From Microbulbifer sp. Q7 (lineage in GTDB: Bacteria > Pseudomonadota > Gammaproteobacteria > Pseudomonadales > Cellvibrionaceae): DNA of 64,000 bases. The translations under genes were made by a program, and so were the position numbers. Within the stretch, counting starts at the first letter, position 1, and each line of letters opens with the position of its first letter. The notes beneath the pieces were generated by a model, which had not been told where the DNA came from, searched no databases, and saw only the letters and a program-made list of their open reading frames with translations. The DNA is taken from assembly GCF_001639145.1 (NCBI RefSeq), contig NZ_LROY01000002.1, forward strand, positions 466,501 to 530,500. Reading direction: 5' to 3'. Shown here one piece after another: positions 7,726 through 19,716 of the stretch.

Positions 7726-8094
7726 ATGCAATTTATCCGAAAGATAAAACGAAATAGAGCAATAAAATCGTATTTACGTAAATTACCAAGATTGCTAGCG
7801 AAGGACTATGGGAAGTCTAAAAGATATCGCCCGAAACAGGTGAGGGCTACGATTGAGCGAAATGGGCTGTCAGTCATTTACACCTGCTACGCAATTGCAA
7901 TTTTTTGCTCAAAGAAGGACTTTGATCAGTTTCACAATGAAATTGGCGAGGCATGTGATTACGGGGTAATGCGTGGTGAAGTGGGAAATCTTCACTTTTA
8001 TGGAAATTCGAACTTTAGCAGTAATGATGTAGCATCTGTTGGTTCGGATTTTGGTAGTGGCTCCCATAGTATGGATGCTGGCGGCATAGATTGA
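7726..8094 (+). CDS. Cassette 11: basic soluble protein, possibly DUF6559
   Basis: 122 residues. A strongly basic N-terminal half (MQFIRKIKRNRAIKSYLRKLP) is followed by RYRPKQVRATIERNGL, a hydrophobic strand (VIYTCYAIAIFCSKKDF) and a glycine/serine/aspartate tail (GSDFGSGSHSMDAGGID). The order R-x-x-K-x-Y-L-x-x-L-P, Y-G, Q-V-x-x-T, Y-A-x-A-x-F resembles the DUF6559 family, which is common in gammaproteobacterial mobile DNA. No function is known. Confidence in the family is moderate. Confidence 0.73.
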   Translation: MQFIRKIKRNRAIKSYLRKLPRLLAKDYGKSKRYRPKQVRATIERNGLSVIYTCYAIAIFCSKKDFDQFHNEIGEACDYGVMRGEVGNLHFYGNSNFSSNDVASVGSDFGSGSHSMDAGGID

Positions 8095-8097
8095 TGC

Positions 8098-8215
8098 ATT
8101 TAACAAGGTGCGGCAGACCGACGTCTTACTTTATGCACTTTTTGCGCAGTCGCTTCGCTCCTATTTTCGCGCAAAAAATTCACAAAGCAAGCCGCCGCTG
8201 CGCACAGCGTTATCT
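8098..8215 (+). other. attC site 11
   Basis: R'' atttaac (8098-8104), R' gttatct (8209-8215). 118-bp family. Confidence 0.87.
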
Positions 8216-8231
8216 TTTGAGTGGAATATCC

Positions 8232-8759
8232 GTGTTTAAAAAAAGTATTTCCATTGTTCTTGCTCTCATGGTCTCTGCCTGTGGGGGAAAAGATCTGGCT
8301 AACATATATGCTCTTGAACAAGAGCCGTATTTTATCGAGTTTCCGAGTGAATATAGCTTCAGAAATATGGAAGTTGAAACTGGACTAGGCGATGTTAAGG
8401 TTTCAAGTATTAGCTCAAAAAGTAATTCTATCGATTTCAATCTTTCAGTGTCCGAATTGCCGCTTGATAACTTAGAGGAAGATCAAAAAATAGCCGTCTT
8501 GGAGTCGGCAAAAATAGGTGCGTCTAAAGCAACTGATGGAATAGTTACACTTGAAGTAGAAAAAGTGCATGCCGGCATAACAATGAGAGAGTTTACTCTT
8601 TCAATCGATGAAGGCGAATTTATGGTTATTTCTAGAGTGTTTTCAATTGGAAATAACTTCTACCAAATGACGGTCACTAGCCCAAAAAGTCAATTCTTAG
8701 ACCCGCAGGTTCGAAGTTTTTTAGATTCATTCCAGGAACAAGATAACAAGCGGTTGTAG
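8232..8759 (+). CDS. Cassette 12: lipoprotein with PsbP/DcrB-like domain
   Basis: 175 residues from GTG 8232. This start puts a lysine-rich N-terminus and hydrophobic core just ahead of the lipobox VSAC. The longer frame from 8091 runs through attC 11 and is rejected. The mature domain has IEFPSEYSFR, a helix with KIGASKATDG, then MREFTLS, EFMVISRVFSIGNNFYQMTVTS and a C-terminal F-L-D-S-F. That order resembles the PsbP/DcrB fold (a Y-x-x-x-x-T-S strand then a final helix with S-F). The last codons and TAG lie inside attC 12, so the attC encodes the C-terminus. Confidence 0.74.
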   Translation: MFKKSISIVLALMVSACGGKDLANIYALEQEPYFIEFPSEYSFRNMEVETGLGDVKVSSISSKSNSIDFNLSVSELPLDNLEEDQKIAVLESAKIGASKATDGIVTLEVEKVHAGITMREFTLSIDEGEFMVISRVFSIGNNFYQMTVTSPKSQFLDPQVRSFLDSFQEQDNKRL

Positions 8760-8827
8760 TCGCCGCGAAATACGCGGCTGGGACGGCTTACGCTACGCTC
8801 CAGCCGCCCCTAAACCGAGCGTTATCT
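8741..8827 (+). other. attC site 12
   Basis: R'' agataac (8741-8747), R' gttatct (8821-8827). Only 87 bp, own family. It overlaps the 3' end of cassette gene 12. Confidence 0.78.
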
Positions 8828-8862
8828 TCCTTACCACTTCTCCGGGCTTAAATGAGATAGTC

Positions 8863-9267
8863 GTGAAAGAAATAAAATTCAATGAGCTTTACATGTCTGC
8901 CTCTAAAGACGGAGAAATGTACTTCTTGGAGCTATATATTGCTAGCGGGCACATGGAGTATGAAGTAAAAGTTGAATTGGAAAAAATAGACTTTGAGATT
9001 CTTGAAAAAGATGCTGAGAGAGCTGTATTTGTACACGCAGCATTGCATCATCCGTTTCAAAGTGGAAGCTCAGCTCTAACCAAAGAGAAGCAGCGTGAAT
9101 ATTTGGATATCATTCTTCATGCCAGCAAACCTGAGGTTGAGAAGTTTCTTACAGAGAAGGATCATGGATCTGCTAATGGGGCAGTATCCAATATGGTCAG
9201 GATTACAAAGCAACGGGACCAATCCATAATGCGGCAGGGCAAATGGTTCATTGAAAATGGAAGATAA
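8863..9267 (+). CDS. Cassette 13: soluble hypothetical protein
   Basis: 134 residues from GTG 8863, no signal peptide or membrane span. Acidic and basic residues alternate. The beta-strand LELYIASGHMEYEVKVELEK is followed by an amphipathic helix and HAALHHPFQSG. No family recognised. The stop codon is inside the R'' core of attC 13. Confidence 0.68.
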   Translation: MKEIKFNELYMSASKDGEMYFLELYIASGHMEYEVKVELEKIDFEILEKDAERAVFVHAALHHPFQSGSSALTKEKQREYLDIILHASKPEVEKFLTEKDHGSANGAVSNMVRITKQRDQSIMRQGKWFIENGR

Positions 9268-9381
9268 CAAACAGCGGCAGAGCGACAGCCAACGCTACGC
9301 ACCTTTTGTGTTACTCGCTGGCGCTCAAACATTAACACAAAATGCGCTCCGCGCTGGCTGCGCCTGCGCTGGGCGTTAGGT
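9262..9381 (+). other. attC site 13
   Basis: R'' agataac (9262-9268), R' gttaggt (9375-9381). 120-bp family, close to attC 5. Confidence 0.87.
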
Positions 9382-9387
9382 GTACTC

Positions 9388-9705
9388 ATGGATAGCAGCA
9401 ACATTGAACAGAGAGTTGAAATACAAGGGCTCGAGATAATCAGGCGATATCCCTCCGATGACGCTCTTTCAAGTTATCCTCGTGAGAAACTAAATAGAAA
9501 TATTGAGGCTTATAAGGCAGGTGGTGAACTTGCTTGGATAATTCAAGAATGCCCGGCGGGAGGTCAGAGCGAAGACAAAGCGTATATGGATATTCAGATT
9601 AAAGATGGCCAGCTTATAGCTGGTAACTGGATAGGCCTAGATTTTGTGGTAAATCTAGAAACTGGCAACGTTAGTCCAGCCAAGAGAGGAGTTCGTCCAT
9701 GGTAG
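9388..9705 (+). CDS. Cassette 14: soluble hypothetical protein
   Basis: 105 residues from ATG 9388, 6 bp after the R' core. The middle has GELAWIIQECPAG, YMDIQIKDGQLIAGNWIGL and a final VVNLETGNVSP. The repeated pattern of W-x-I-Q, a strand ending with I-A-x-N-W-x-G, and D/N-x-x-T-G recurs in small proteins of integron cassettes that I recall without a named function. No export signal. Confidence 0.7.
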   Translation: MDSSNIEQRVEIQGLEIIRRYPSDDALSSYPREKLNRNIEAYKAGGELAWIIQECPAGGQSEDKAYMDIQIKDGQLIAGNWIGLDFVVNLETGNVSPAKRGVRPW

Positions 9706-9711
9706 CGTCCC

Positions 9712-9802
9712 ACCTAACAAGCCGCAGCAAATCGCTCCCGTTGGTCGCTGGGACAGCCAAAACGCTACGCTTATTTGTCTGCCCCTGTGCGGGGCGTTAT
9801 GA
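9712..9802 (+). other. attC site 14
   Basis: R'' acctaac (9712-9718), R' gttatga (9796-9802). 91 bp, own family with agccgcagcaaatcgctccc and gcccctgtgcgg. Confidence 0.8.
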
Positions 9803-9817
9803 GTACGTTCAGACAAT

Positions 9818-11294
<1,477 letters not shown>

Positions 11295-11467
11295 CAAGCG
11301 CAAGCAGTTAACTCCGGCCCTTCGGGCCTCCGTGGGACGCCCAACACTATGCACATTTTGTGCGAGTCGCTGCGCTACTAGTTTCGCACAAAATGTGCAC
11401 AGTATTGGTCGCCCCTGTTGCGGGCGTTATGAGTTAAGAGGAGCACCCAGCCTTCATTGACGATATC

Positions 11468-11749
11468 TTGAGTATTTTTATTGGAATCATTATGGCAATT
11501 GTAGAGGCCATAATTTTTCTCATTACTCCGACACTAGAGATTGTGGTGCCTTTTGCATTTCTAGTGCTGGAAGCTTTGTTTTGGCTATGTGTAGCGTTCG
11601 TAGCCATGCTAAAAGCTCTATTCACTCTAACTAAGCCTAAAATGCCAAAATGGCAGGCTTTTAGCGGGGCAAGGGGTAAGGTCGCTGGGGCTGCAAGCCG
11701 GTGGCGTACTTTCAAAGACAAACGTGCCAGTAAAAAGAAAAACTCATAA
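11468..11749 (+). CDS. Cassette 16: small hydrophobic membrane protein
   Basis: 93 residues if TTG 11468 is the start, or 85 from ATG 11492. The only strong ribosome-binding-like box (gaggag at 11438-11443) is far from both, so the start is unsure. Residues 1-55 are almost entirely hydrophobic, enough for two spans. The C-terminal 40 residues are strongly basic (RGKVAGAASRWRTFKDKRASKKK). No family recognised. Confidence 0.62.
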   Translation: MSIFIGIIMAIVEAIIFLITPTLEIVVPFAFLVLEALFWLCVAFVAMLKALFTLTKPKMPKWQAFSGARGKVAGAASRWRTFKDKRASKKKNS

Positions 11750-11864
11750 CAAAGTTATCAACCACCGCCAGCAAGCTGGCTGGACCTCCACTGCGTCGTT
11801 TAAAGTGTGCTTTAATAGCACACTTTAAACAACTACGTTCCGGCCGGTTATAACGGCGTTATGA
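11744..11864 (+). other. attC site 16
   Basis: R'' tcataac (11744-11750), R' gttatga (11858-11864). Own family: a long perfect arm gtttaaagtgtgctttaa mirrors ttaaac around tagcacacttt. 121 bp. Confidence 0.83.
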
Positions 11865-12286
11865 CCTCAGGTTCACTGAAAATGAGCGATAAATCTAAAT
11901 TTCTTTTGAGCGCCTTTATTTCATATGGAGTTTTAATTTTTATCGCTCTTCCCATAAATTTATTTCTTCAGGGGAGTACATTTCATGAGGTGATAGTATT
12001 TTTGTCGATAACAGTGCTCTTTTCTCTTCCCGTCGCGTTCGGGTTGGTGACAATTGGATACAGTGTATTTTATCGCATTAAAATTATGATCAGTAGCAGT
12101 CACTACCTGGCTGTATTCTGTGGAGCTGCCGGCGTAGCAGTAGTTCTCTCGGGCCTAGCTAACATAGTGGGTTTTCTTGTAGTTGGCGGCATTAACAATG
12201 AATTAAAGACGCTTTTTTTATACCCAACGTTGGCAGTAAGTGCTCTAGCCACTGTAGTGTACCTAGGCCTTGAGAAATGGTCATAA
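11861..12286 (+). CDS. Cassette 17: four-span membrane protein
   Basis: 141 residues from the ATG inside the R' core (gttATG, 11861), or 134 from ATG 11882 (MSDKSKF). Hydrophobic spans lie near 14-36, 42-68, 81-107 and 117-136 with short loops and almost no soluble domain. Function unknown. The TAA is within the R'' core of the attC that now carries IS copy 2. Confidence 0.72.
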   Translation: MTSGSLKMSDKSKFLLSAFISYGVLIFIALPINLFLQGSTFHEVIVFLSITVLFSLPVAFGLVTIGYSVFYRIKIMISSSHYLAVFCGAAGVAVVLSGLANIVGFLVVGGINNELKTLFLYPTLAVSALATVVYLGLEKWS

Positions 12287-12319
12287 CAAGCGACTGTGGT
12301 TGCAACCCCAAGAAAATAA

Positions 12320-13168
<849 letters not shown>

Positions 13169-13357
13169 AATGACTCGTCCTTGCTAAATTCGGGCTTGAA
13201 GCCCATTCGACTGTTCGAGTTTGTAAATCGGGTCGGCCACCCGCTCAGGCTTGTTAACGATCTTTAGAGATCTGGCGTGCATCGAGCTAGGTAGCCGGTA
13301 ACATGGTGAGAGATGTTACGGGCTTCAACTTACCGAATTCGGGGGAATTAGACCATA
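13169..13357 (-). ncRNA. Candidate bridge/seeker RNA region of IS copy 2
   Basis: The same non-coding region as in copy 1, including the three hairpins and the ttaacaagc guide-like segment (complement of plus-strand gcttgttaa near 13249-13257). It appears intact despite the damaged transposase. Confidence 0.5.
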
Positions 13358-13492
13358 CAAGTTGCGGCAGACCGACGCCTTACTTTGTGCATTTTTTGCG
13401 CAGTCGCTACGCTCCTGTTTTCGCGCAAAAAATGCACAAAGTAAGCCGCCGCTGCGCAAGGCGTTATGTTTTTAGTCGCATAAGGAGATGCA

Positions 13493-13738
13493 ATGTCTAG
13501 TAATTCAAACAAACAAGTTTTGACAAACGTCATATTATTTATCTTGCTCTGCGTTTGTTTGTGGGTTGGCTGGTCTGATTTCCAGCTAGTTAAGCCCGAA
13601 GTAACTCAAGAGGAAATCCGAGAGTCTATTCGTTTCTATATCAGGACAGGTTTTCAGATAGCTGTTCAATATTTAATACCATTGGCTATTTTGGCCTATT
13701 TTGGTAAAAAGTTATTGAATCGTGAGGCCAAAACATAA
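13493..13738 (+). CDS. Cassette 18: small two-span membrane protein
   Basis: 81 residues from ATG 13493, preceded by aaggaga. Spans lie near 10-28 and 55-72. The loop between them (DFQLVKPEVTQEEIRESIRF) is acidic and probably periplasmic, giving both ends in the cytosol. No family recognised. The TAA lies in the R'' core of the attC carrying the third IS. Confidence 0.7.
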   Translation: MSSNSNKQVLTNVILFILLCVCLWVGWSDFQLVKPEVTQEEIRESIRFYIRTGFQIAVQYLIPLAILAYFGKKLLNREAKT

Positions 13739-13766
13739 CAAGTGACTATGGTCCCTCGTCAAGCGA

Positions 13767-14932
<1,166 letters not shown>

Positions 14933-15096
14933 CAAGGCCGGGCAATGTGCTCTGGGCCTCTGGCCCTCCGCGGGACAGCTTACCTTGTGCACCTTGTGCA
15001 CCTTTTGCGCAGGTCGCTGCGCTCCCATTTTCGCGCAAAATGCGCACAAGGTAAGCTGCCCCTGCCGGCGGCGTTATAGGTCTTTGAGAAGTTTGA

Positions 15097-15342
15097 GTGA
15101 GTGCTAGAAATTTCTATTACAAGTGCTTCTTGGGCGGGAGCATATTTACCCTGATTTTGATTGCAGGTGAATCGGTAATTCTTGCTCATGCTGTTTCCAC
15201 TGGTAGTTGGGATTTATATCTCTCAAAATATGAAATCAAACTGAGCGGGGCTTCAGCAAAGGTGGCGCATCTGGGTATCTTAGGGTTTCTGGGCTTGTCA
15301 TTCGCCTTCACTTTGGATTCCTATAGAAAGTGGCGTATTTGA
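15097..15342 (+). CDS. Cassette 19: small membrane protein
   Basis: 81 residues from GTG 15097. Hydrophobic spans lie near 11-32 (LGGSIFTLILIAGESVILAHA) and 56-74. The region between them (YLSKYEIKLSGASAK) is short and polar. No family recognised. No better ATG exists in frame upstream. Confidence 0.65.
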   Translation: MSARNFYYKCFLGGSIFTLILIAGESVILAHAVSTGSWDLYLSKYEIKLSGASAKVAHLGILGFLGLSFAFTLDSYRKWRI

Positions 15343-15349
15343 CCCAGAC

Positions 15350-15469
15350 CTATAACAAATGGCTGCAGCCGACTCCATAAGCTTTGCTTCGCTTTTGTGA
15401 TGTTCGCTGCGCTCACATTTTTACACAAAAGCTCTGCGCCGCTATGTCGCGCTGAGCCAGGCGTTAGGT
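15350..15469 (+). other. attC site 19
   Basis: R'' ctataac (15350-15356), R' gttaggt (15463-15469). Own family with aagctttgcttcgcttttgtg mirrored by cacaaaagctctgc. 120 bp. Confidence 0.84.
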
Positions 15470-15479
15470 GGAAATCAGC

Positions 15480-15872
15480 ATGAGACTGTTGGGTATAATT
15501 ATTTTCTTTTTATTCAGTTCATCCGCTTTTTCCAATGAGATTCCATGCTGGATGAATCCTGATACAGTTCCAGAGACGACTCAGCTAGCTGTGTTGAAGA
15601 CGTACCTATTGCCAATTAATTTAAATTCACCTAGAAAGGATGTAGAAGCGAGGATCAAGCATAAAGATTATCGCTTTATAGCAATTGGCGGTTTCGGAAT
15701 CGGCTATCCAGGTCTATCCAACAAGGAGTTGCTCTGCAAATATGGTTCTAGATATATCATGGGAACGTCAGATGCATTGGAGAGTAAGGAGCATAGTAAG
15801 CTGTCTTATGAATTTAGCAGTTATGCCAAAGAATATAATATGGCGCTGGAGCGAAAGCTCAGTGCCCAGTGA
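15480..15872 (+). CDS. Cassette 20: secreted hypothetical protein
   Basis: 130 residues from ATG 15480. The GTG at 15468 overlaps the R' core, and the ggtgga box at 15467-15472 serves the ATG well. The signal peptide is MRLLGIIIFFLFSSSAFS, with cleavage before NEIPC. The mature protein has two cysteines and a glycine-rich IAIGGFGIGYPG segment. No family recognised. Last gene of the array. Confidence 0.7.
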   Translation: MRLLGIIIFFLFSSSAFSNEIPCWMNPDTVPETTQLAVLKTYLLPINLNSPRKDVEARIKHKDYRFIAIGGFGIGYPGLSNKELLCKYGSRYIMGTSDALESKEHSKLSYEFSSYAKEYNMALERKLSAQ

Positions 15873-15875
15873 GCC

Positions 15876-15980
15876 ACCTAACAAACAGCGGCAGGGCGAC
15901 ATGATCTTCCCCCGCTTTTGCACCTAATTAATCTAAAGCGCTATAAAAAAGCGGGCTAGTTTTCATGTCGGCTGATTGAG
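15876..15980 (+). other. Degenerate terminal attC, also a terminator-like palindrome
   Basis: Starts like the 120-bp family (R'' acctaac then aaacagcggcagggcgac) but departs at about 15902. The DNA is still a palindrome: cgacatga (15899-) mirrors tcatgtcg (15963-15970), and cccgctttt mirrors aaaaagcggg inside. No R' gttrrry core follows; gctgattgag is found instead. The site is therefore probably non-functional for recombination and marks the array end. Confidence 0.65.
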
Positions 15981-15999
15981 AATCACTAAATAGTCAAAC

Positions 16000-17871
16000 C
16001 TACTGCTTGATCTCCGCTAGCATAAGCTCCCGAATAACCGGCACCGGTGAATTTCCAAAGCTCAAGAATTTTTCGTGAAACTGCTTGAGATTAAAATCGT
16101 CACCCTGAAGTTCCTTGATTTCATCCCGCAGGGCCATGATATCCATATAGCCGGCAAAGTAGCTGGTAAGCTGAACTTGGCTGAGGGTGGCACGCCGCCA
16201 TTTGCCTTGGGCTTCGGTTTTCTGCTGGAAGGCCTGTTTCATCATCATATTCATGGCCTGCTGTTCGGTCATGCCTTTGACCTGGATGGCATAGTCGAGG
16301 AGTGTGTTGACTACGGTGCGCAGGTTCCATTTGTAGTACATCATCCATAGTTCCGGCGAAAAGTCGCCGTAGCCCGCTTCCAGCATCATCCGCTCGGTAT
16401 ATACGGCCCAGCCTTCAATCATGGCGCCGTTGCCGAGTATGTTTTTTATCAGGCTTGGCGACTGATTGGCGTAGACCAGCTGGGTGTAATGCCCCGGTAT
16501 GGCTTCGTGAATATTTAGAATCTGCATTAAGTAGGTGTTGTACTCGCGGAGAAAGCTTTCGGCGCGATCGTCCGCAAGGTCTGCTACGGGCATGACGTTA
16601 TAGTAAGTGTTGGCGTCTTTATCGTAGGGGCCCGGCGCGTTGATAGAGGCAACTGAGAATCCGCGCATGTAGGGTGGTGTGGTGCGAACGATTAGCGGTT
16701 TGTCGGGGTCCAGTGTCAGCAGGTCTTTCTCGTTGACGAATGCTTCGAGTTCCGGAATCTGGGCCTCAACAGCGGCTTTGAAGTTCTCTTTGGTAGCATG
16801 GTTTTCAGAAAGCTTTTCCAGTACCCGGGCGATTTTTTCGAGAATCTCGTCTGGTTTTTGTTCGCCTTTGAAATACTTTGGCCACAGCTTATCGGCCAAC
16901 TCATCCATTTTCAGGTGCAGGCGATCTTTCTCTCGCAAGGCGCGTTGGTACAGTTCTTTGCCGGTCATGCCAATCTGTATGTCGTACGAGAATTTTTCTT
17001 CATACAGCTTTTCGCCGATCCGGTAGTCGCGGAAGCTATCAGCCTTTTCCATTTTGGCGTGCATGGTCTGGAGGTAAGTGACGTAGTCAGTTATGGCGTC
17101 ACGTACCCGGGTCAGTCGAGTGTTAAAAAGTTCTTTTTCTTTGTCGGATAAGCCGCTTCCTGCAAGTTTCTTCGCGGTCTCCTCACCAAATACAGACTGA
17201 GCCCCTTCATTCTGTTGTATGGCAAGTAGTAGCTGGGGGGAGGCGGGTTTTGTGAGCGCCTGTTTGGCGGCGGTATAGTAAGCCGGCACCAGTTGCATAC
17301 GGTTGCTGAATACGCGCAGTCGTTCGTCCAGCGGGGCGTAGTCTGTGTTGAGGATCAGGGCGAAGCCATGTGAGACGTTGTAGTTCGCCGGATTCCACTC
17401 GTGAGATTTGAACTCCTTCAGGTCCCACACGGTTTTGTCGAGGAAGTTTTGGATGAGGGCGAGATCGGTACGGGCATTGACGCTCAGTGACTCGGGCTTG
17501 AATCGCGAGAACTGGTTGCGATAGTCCCGGGCGAAGGCCAGCACTTTACGTCGGTAGTTTTCGTCGGGTGCTTCCAGCCGTTCAGCAACGGCGTAGTAGC
17601 CATTGCTGATGGCCCACGAGGGAAACAGGTGCCACATGCGCTCTACCATCTGGTTGCTGAGGTGCTGGAACTCTGCCTCTGTGGTCGTGTTTGCTGCGTT
17701 GGTGTTGTCAGCGGGCTTGGGGTTAGCGCCCACTTCACCGGAAGCTAGTTGGTTGGCACCTGACACCTCGCTGGCGCTGCTGTCTTTTTCCGATGGCACT
17801 GGTTGCGGGCCTTTCTCCCCGCATCCATATACGAAGGTCGTCAGAAGTAAGGCTGTGAGCAGGTATTTCAT
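16000..17871 (-). CDS. DUF885 family lipoprotein (putative metallo-carboxypeptidase)
   Basis: 623 residues. A signal peptide ends in a lipobox-like VYGC, followed by a low-complexity Ser/Ala/Asn linker (about 20-65). The rest is the helical DUF885 domain, including the diagnostic zinc-binding HEAIPGHYTQ (about residue 465) and a downstream glutamate in MIEGWAVYTERMMLEAGYG. Family members act as peptidases on surface or periplasmic peptides; substrate here is unknown. It faces the cassette array tail-to-tail with the terminal palindrome between them. Confidence 0.9.
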   Translation of the reverse strand: MKYLLTALLLTTFVYGCGEKGPQPVPSEKDSSASEVSGANQLASGEVGANPKPADNTNAANTTTEAEFQHLSNQMVERMWHLFPSWAISNGYYAVAERLEAPDENYRRKVLAFARDYRNQFSRFKPESLSVNARTDLALIQNFLDKTVWDLKEFKSHEWNPANYNVSHGFALILNTDYAPLDERLRVFSNRMQLVPAYYTAAKQALTKPASPQLLLAIQQNEGAQSVFGEETAKKLAGSGLSDKEKELFNTRLTRVRDAITDYVTYLQTMHAKMEKADSFRDYRIGEKLYEEKFSYDIQIGMTGKELYQRALREKDRLHLKMDELADKLWPKYFKGEQKPDEILEKIARVLEKLSENHATKENFKAAVEAQIPELEAFVNEKDLLTLDPDKPLIVRTTPPYMRGFSVASINAPGPYDKDANTYYNVMPVADLADDRAESFLREYNTYLMQILNIHEAIPGHYTQLVYANQSPSLIKNILGNGAMIEGWAVYTERMMLEAGYGDFSPELWMMYYKWNLRTVVNTLLDYAIQVKGMTEQQAMNMMMKQAFQQKTEAQGKWRRATLSQVQLTSYFAGYMDIMALRDEIKELQGDDFNLKQFHEKFLSFGNSPVPVIRELMLAEIKQ

Positions 17872-18075
17872 AGTGCGTCTCGAGCTTTTAACGGAATCTG
17901 CTCAAAAACTAGCACAGTCAACTTGTAGTTATGAATTCCTGTGGGATTTATTTTGTGTGACCCAGGTCGCCTTGTGTCATATTCTGGCGGCGGCTAAAGT
18001 GGCAAAACCTGAATTTGTGGCGGAGTGCCGCGATTCGAATCGATCAAATTCATATGATTATCAAAGGAGTCTGGT

Positions 18076-18420
18076 ATGACAGAACTGGCAGCACAGGCGT
18101 GTGAGGCCTGCCGAGCGGATGCGCCACTGGTCTCGGACGAGGAGCTGGCCGAGCTGATGCGGGAAATCCCGGATTGGACACCCATTGCCCGTGACGGCGT
18201 GATGCAGTTAGAGCGTGTTTTCAAGTTTCGTAACTTCAAGCAGGCGCTGGCGTTTACCAACCGCGTTGGTGAGATCGCAGAGGAGGTGGGGCACCACCCG
18301 GCACTGCTGACGGAATGGGGCAAGGTTACCGTTACCTGGTGGAGTCATGAGGCCGGCGGCCTGCACAAAAATGATTTCATTATGGCGGCAAGGACCGATA
18401 AACAGCTGGATGTCGATTAA
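18076..18420 (+). CDS. phhB: Pterin-4a-carbinolamine dehydratase
   Basis: 114 residues, the normal length. It recycles the 4a-hydroxy-tetrahydropterin made by aromatic amino acid hydroxylases. The family fingerprint is present: IPDWTP, a [29 protein letters not shown] segment with the catalytic His pair, and [20 protein letters not shown] with a third His. The start ATG at 18076 follows an aaaggag box. No phenylalanine hydroxylase is in this window, so a second role (cofactor recycling for another hydroxylase) cannot be excluded. Confidence 0.93.
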   Translation: MTELAAQACEACRADAPLVSDEELAELMREIPDWTPIARDGVMQLERVFKFRNFKQALAFTNRVGEIAEEVGHHPALLTEWGKVTVTWWSHEAGGLHKNDFIMAARTDKQLDVD

Positions 18421-18549
18421 GCGCCCAGCGGTCAAAAATTAGCCTTCCCCCTTATTCAGCTTGTGGGATCCCGGTGGAAATTACTGCCGGGTTCTCCTGT
18501 GTCCTGCCAGAGTCGTTCGATGGGTTACGAGGAAACGAGAAGGACCACG

Positions 18550-18780
18550 ATGCTGAAGATGAAAGCCACTTGCGAGCGTTGCAGTGCACAACTTGGCCTT
18601 GCCGATGAGGCCTTTATTTGCTCTTACGAGTGCACCTTTTGCCCGGAGTGTACCGAGGCGCTGAGACGGGAGTGTCCTAACTGCCAGGGAAACCTGGTGC
18701 TCCGGCCGCTCCGCCGCAGTTCTCCCACGGCTGTCGCCAAATCCGGTTTCAAGGCAAAGCTGGAAACCATCCTGCCCTGA
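18550..18780 (+). CDS. DUF1272 zinc-ribbon protein
   Basis: 76 residues from ATG 18550; a longer in-frame start at 18463 has no support. The pattern C-x-x-C (CERC), C-x-x-x-C-x-x-C-x-x-C (CSYECTFCPEC) and CPNC is typical of DUF1272, a small cysteine-rich protein thought to bind zinc. Function is unknown. It lies convergent with the methyltransferase that follows. Confidence 0.88.
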   Translation: MLKMKATCERCSAQLGLADEAFICSYECTFCPECTEALRRECPNCQGNLVLRPLRRSSPTAVAKSGFKAKLETILP

Positions 18781-18803
18781 CAGGAATGGCATAGGGCCCC
18801 ACT

Positions 18804-19562
18804 TTACTGATGTTTACGGGCCCAGAGTAAAAACTCCCGGTTGCCATCACCGCCCGTAATCGGGCTTTCTATATAAGTTTGGGTGTCCAGACCCAGCTTC
18901 CCACAAAGTGTACAAATTTTGTTCTGCACCTGCTGGTACAGCGCAGTATCGCGCACCAGCCCGCCTTTCCCTATGCCCTCGGGGCCGACCTCAAACTGGG
19001 GCTTGACTAGGCTCAACAGGTGACCGCCAGCCTTCAACAATGAAGGAAGCTGAGGCAGGATCAGGGTTTGTGAGATAAACGACACGTCCATGACGACGGC
19101 ATCGAAGCCTTTTGTCCCGAACGGGGCTATCTGCTCGGCAGTAAGATAGCGGGCGTTGATGCCCTCAAACAGGTGCATACGCGGGTTTTCGAGCAGCGGC
19201 CTGGCGAGCTGGCCATGGCCCACGTCGACGCCCACGACCTGTTCGGCACCCCGCTGCAGCAGACAGTCACTGAAGCCACCGGTGGAGCAGCCCACGTCCA
19301 GAGCATGCCAGCCCGCGGGGTTCAGGCCGGTATGATCGAGTATGCCGGCGAGTTTCAGGCCCGCACGAGACACGTACTGGTCTTCCGGCATGGCCTCGAC
19401 CCGAACGCGGGTATCTTCGCTGAGGGATTGACTGGCTTTGGTGGCCGAGCGCCAGTCATGGCCGTCTGCCAGGAAAACGCGCCCGGCATCGATCAGCTTG
19501 CGGGCGTGGGTGCGCGAACTGGCGAGTTGCTGCTGAACCAGCAACAGGTCGAGGCGTATCAT
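18804..19562 (-). CDS. TlyA-family RNA methyltransferase
   Basis: 252 residues. An N-terminal S4 RNA-binding domain (RLDLLLVQQQLASSRTHARKLI) is followed by an FtsJ-type methyltransferase with SAM motif DVGCSTGGFSDCLLQRGA, acidic motif VVGVDVGHGQL and the KPQFEVG segment that carries the catalytic lysine. TlyA proteins 2'-O-methylate rRNA; many are mislabelled haemolysins. Exact target is not known here. Confidence 0.92.
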   Translation of the reverse strand: MIRLDLLLVQQQLASSRTHARKLIDAGRVFLADGHDWRSATKASQSLSEDTRVRVEAMPEDQYVSRAGLKLAGILDHTGLNPAGWHALDVGCSTGGFSDCLLQRGAEQVVGVDVGHGQLARPLLENPRMHLFEGINARYLTAEQIAPFGTKGFDAVVMDVSFISQTLILPQLPSLLKAGGHLLSLVKPQFEVGPEGIGKGGLVRDTALYQQVQNKICTLCGKLGLDTQTYIESPITGGDGNREFLLWARKHQ

Positions 19563-19716
19563 GATGGGTGTGACTCACATTCGTTGGCGGTATTGGGCGA
19601 GTATCGGGATAGCGGTGTATTTGGCTGTCATGCTACCCTCTGCGCCGCGAACAGAGAAGTCGCTGCACAATTCCATACTTCTCACAGGCAGTAAACATCA
19701 CAGGAGTCGGCTTTAG

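Noticed and set aside
18804..19562. Annotation of the TlyA-like protein as a haemolysin
   Set aside because: S4 plus FtsJ domains with a SAM motif indicate an RNA methyltransferase; the haemolysin name is historical.
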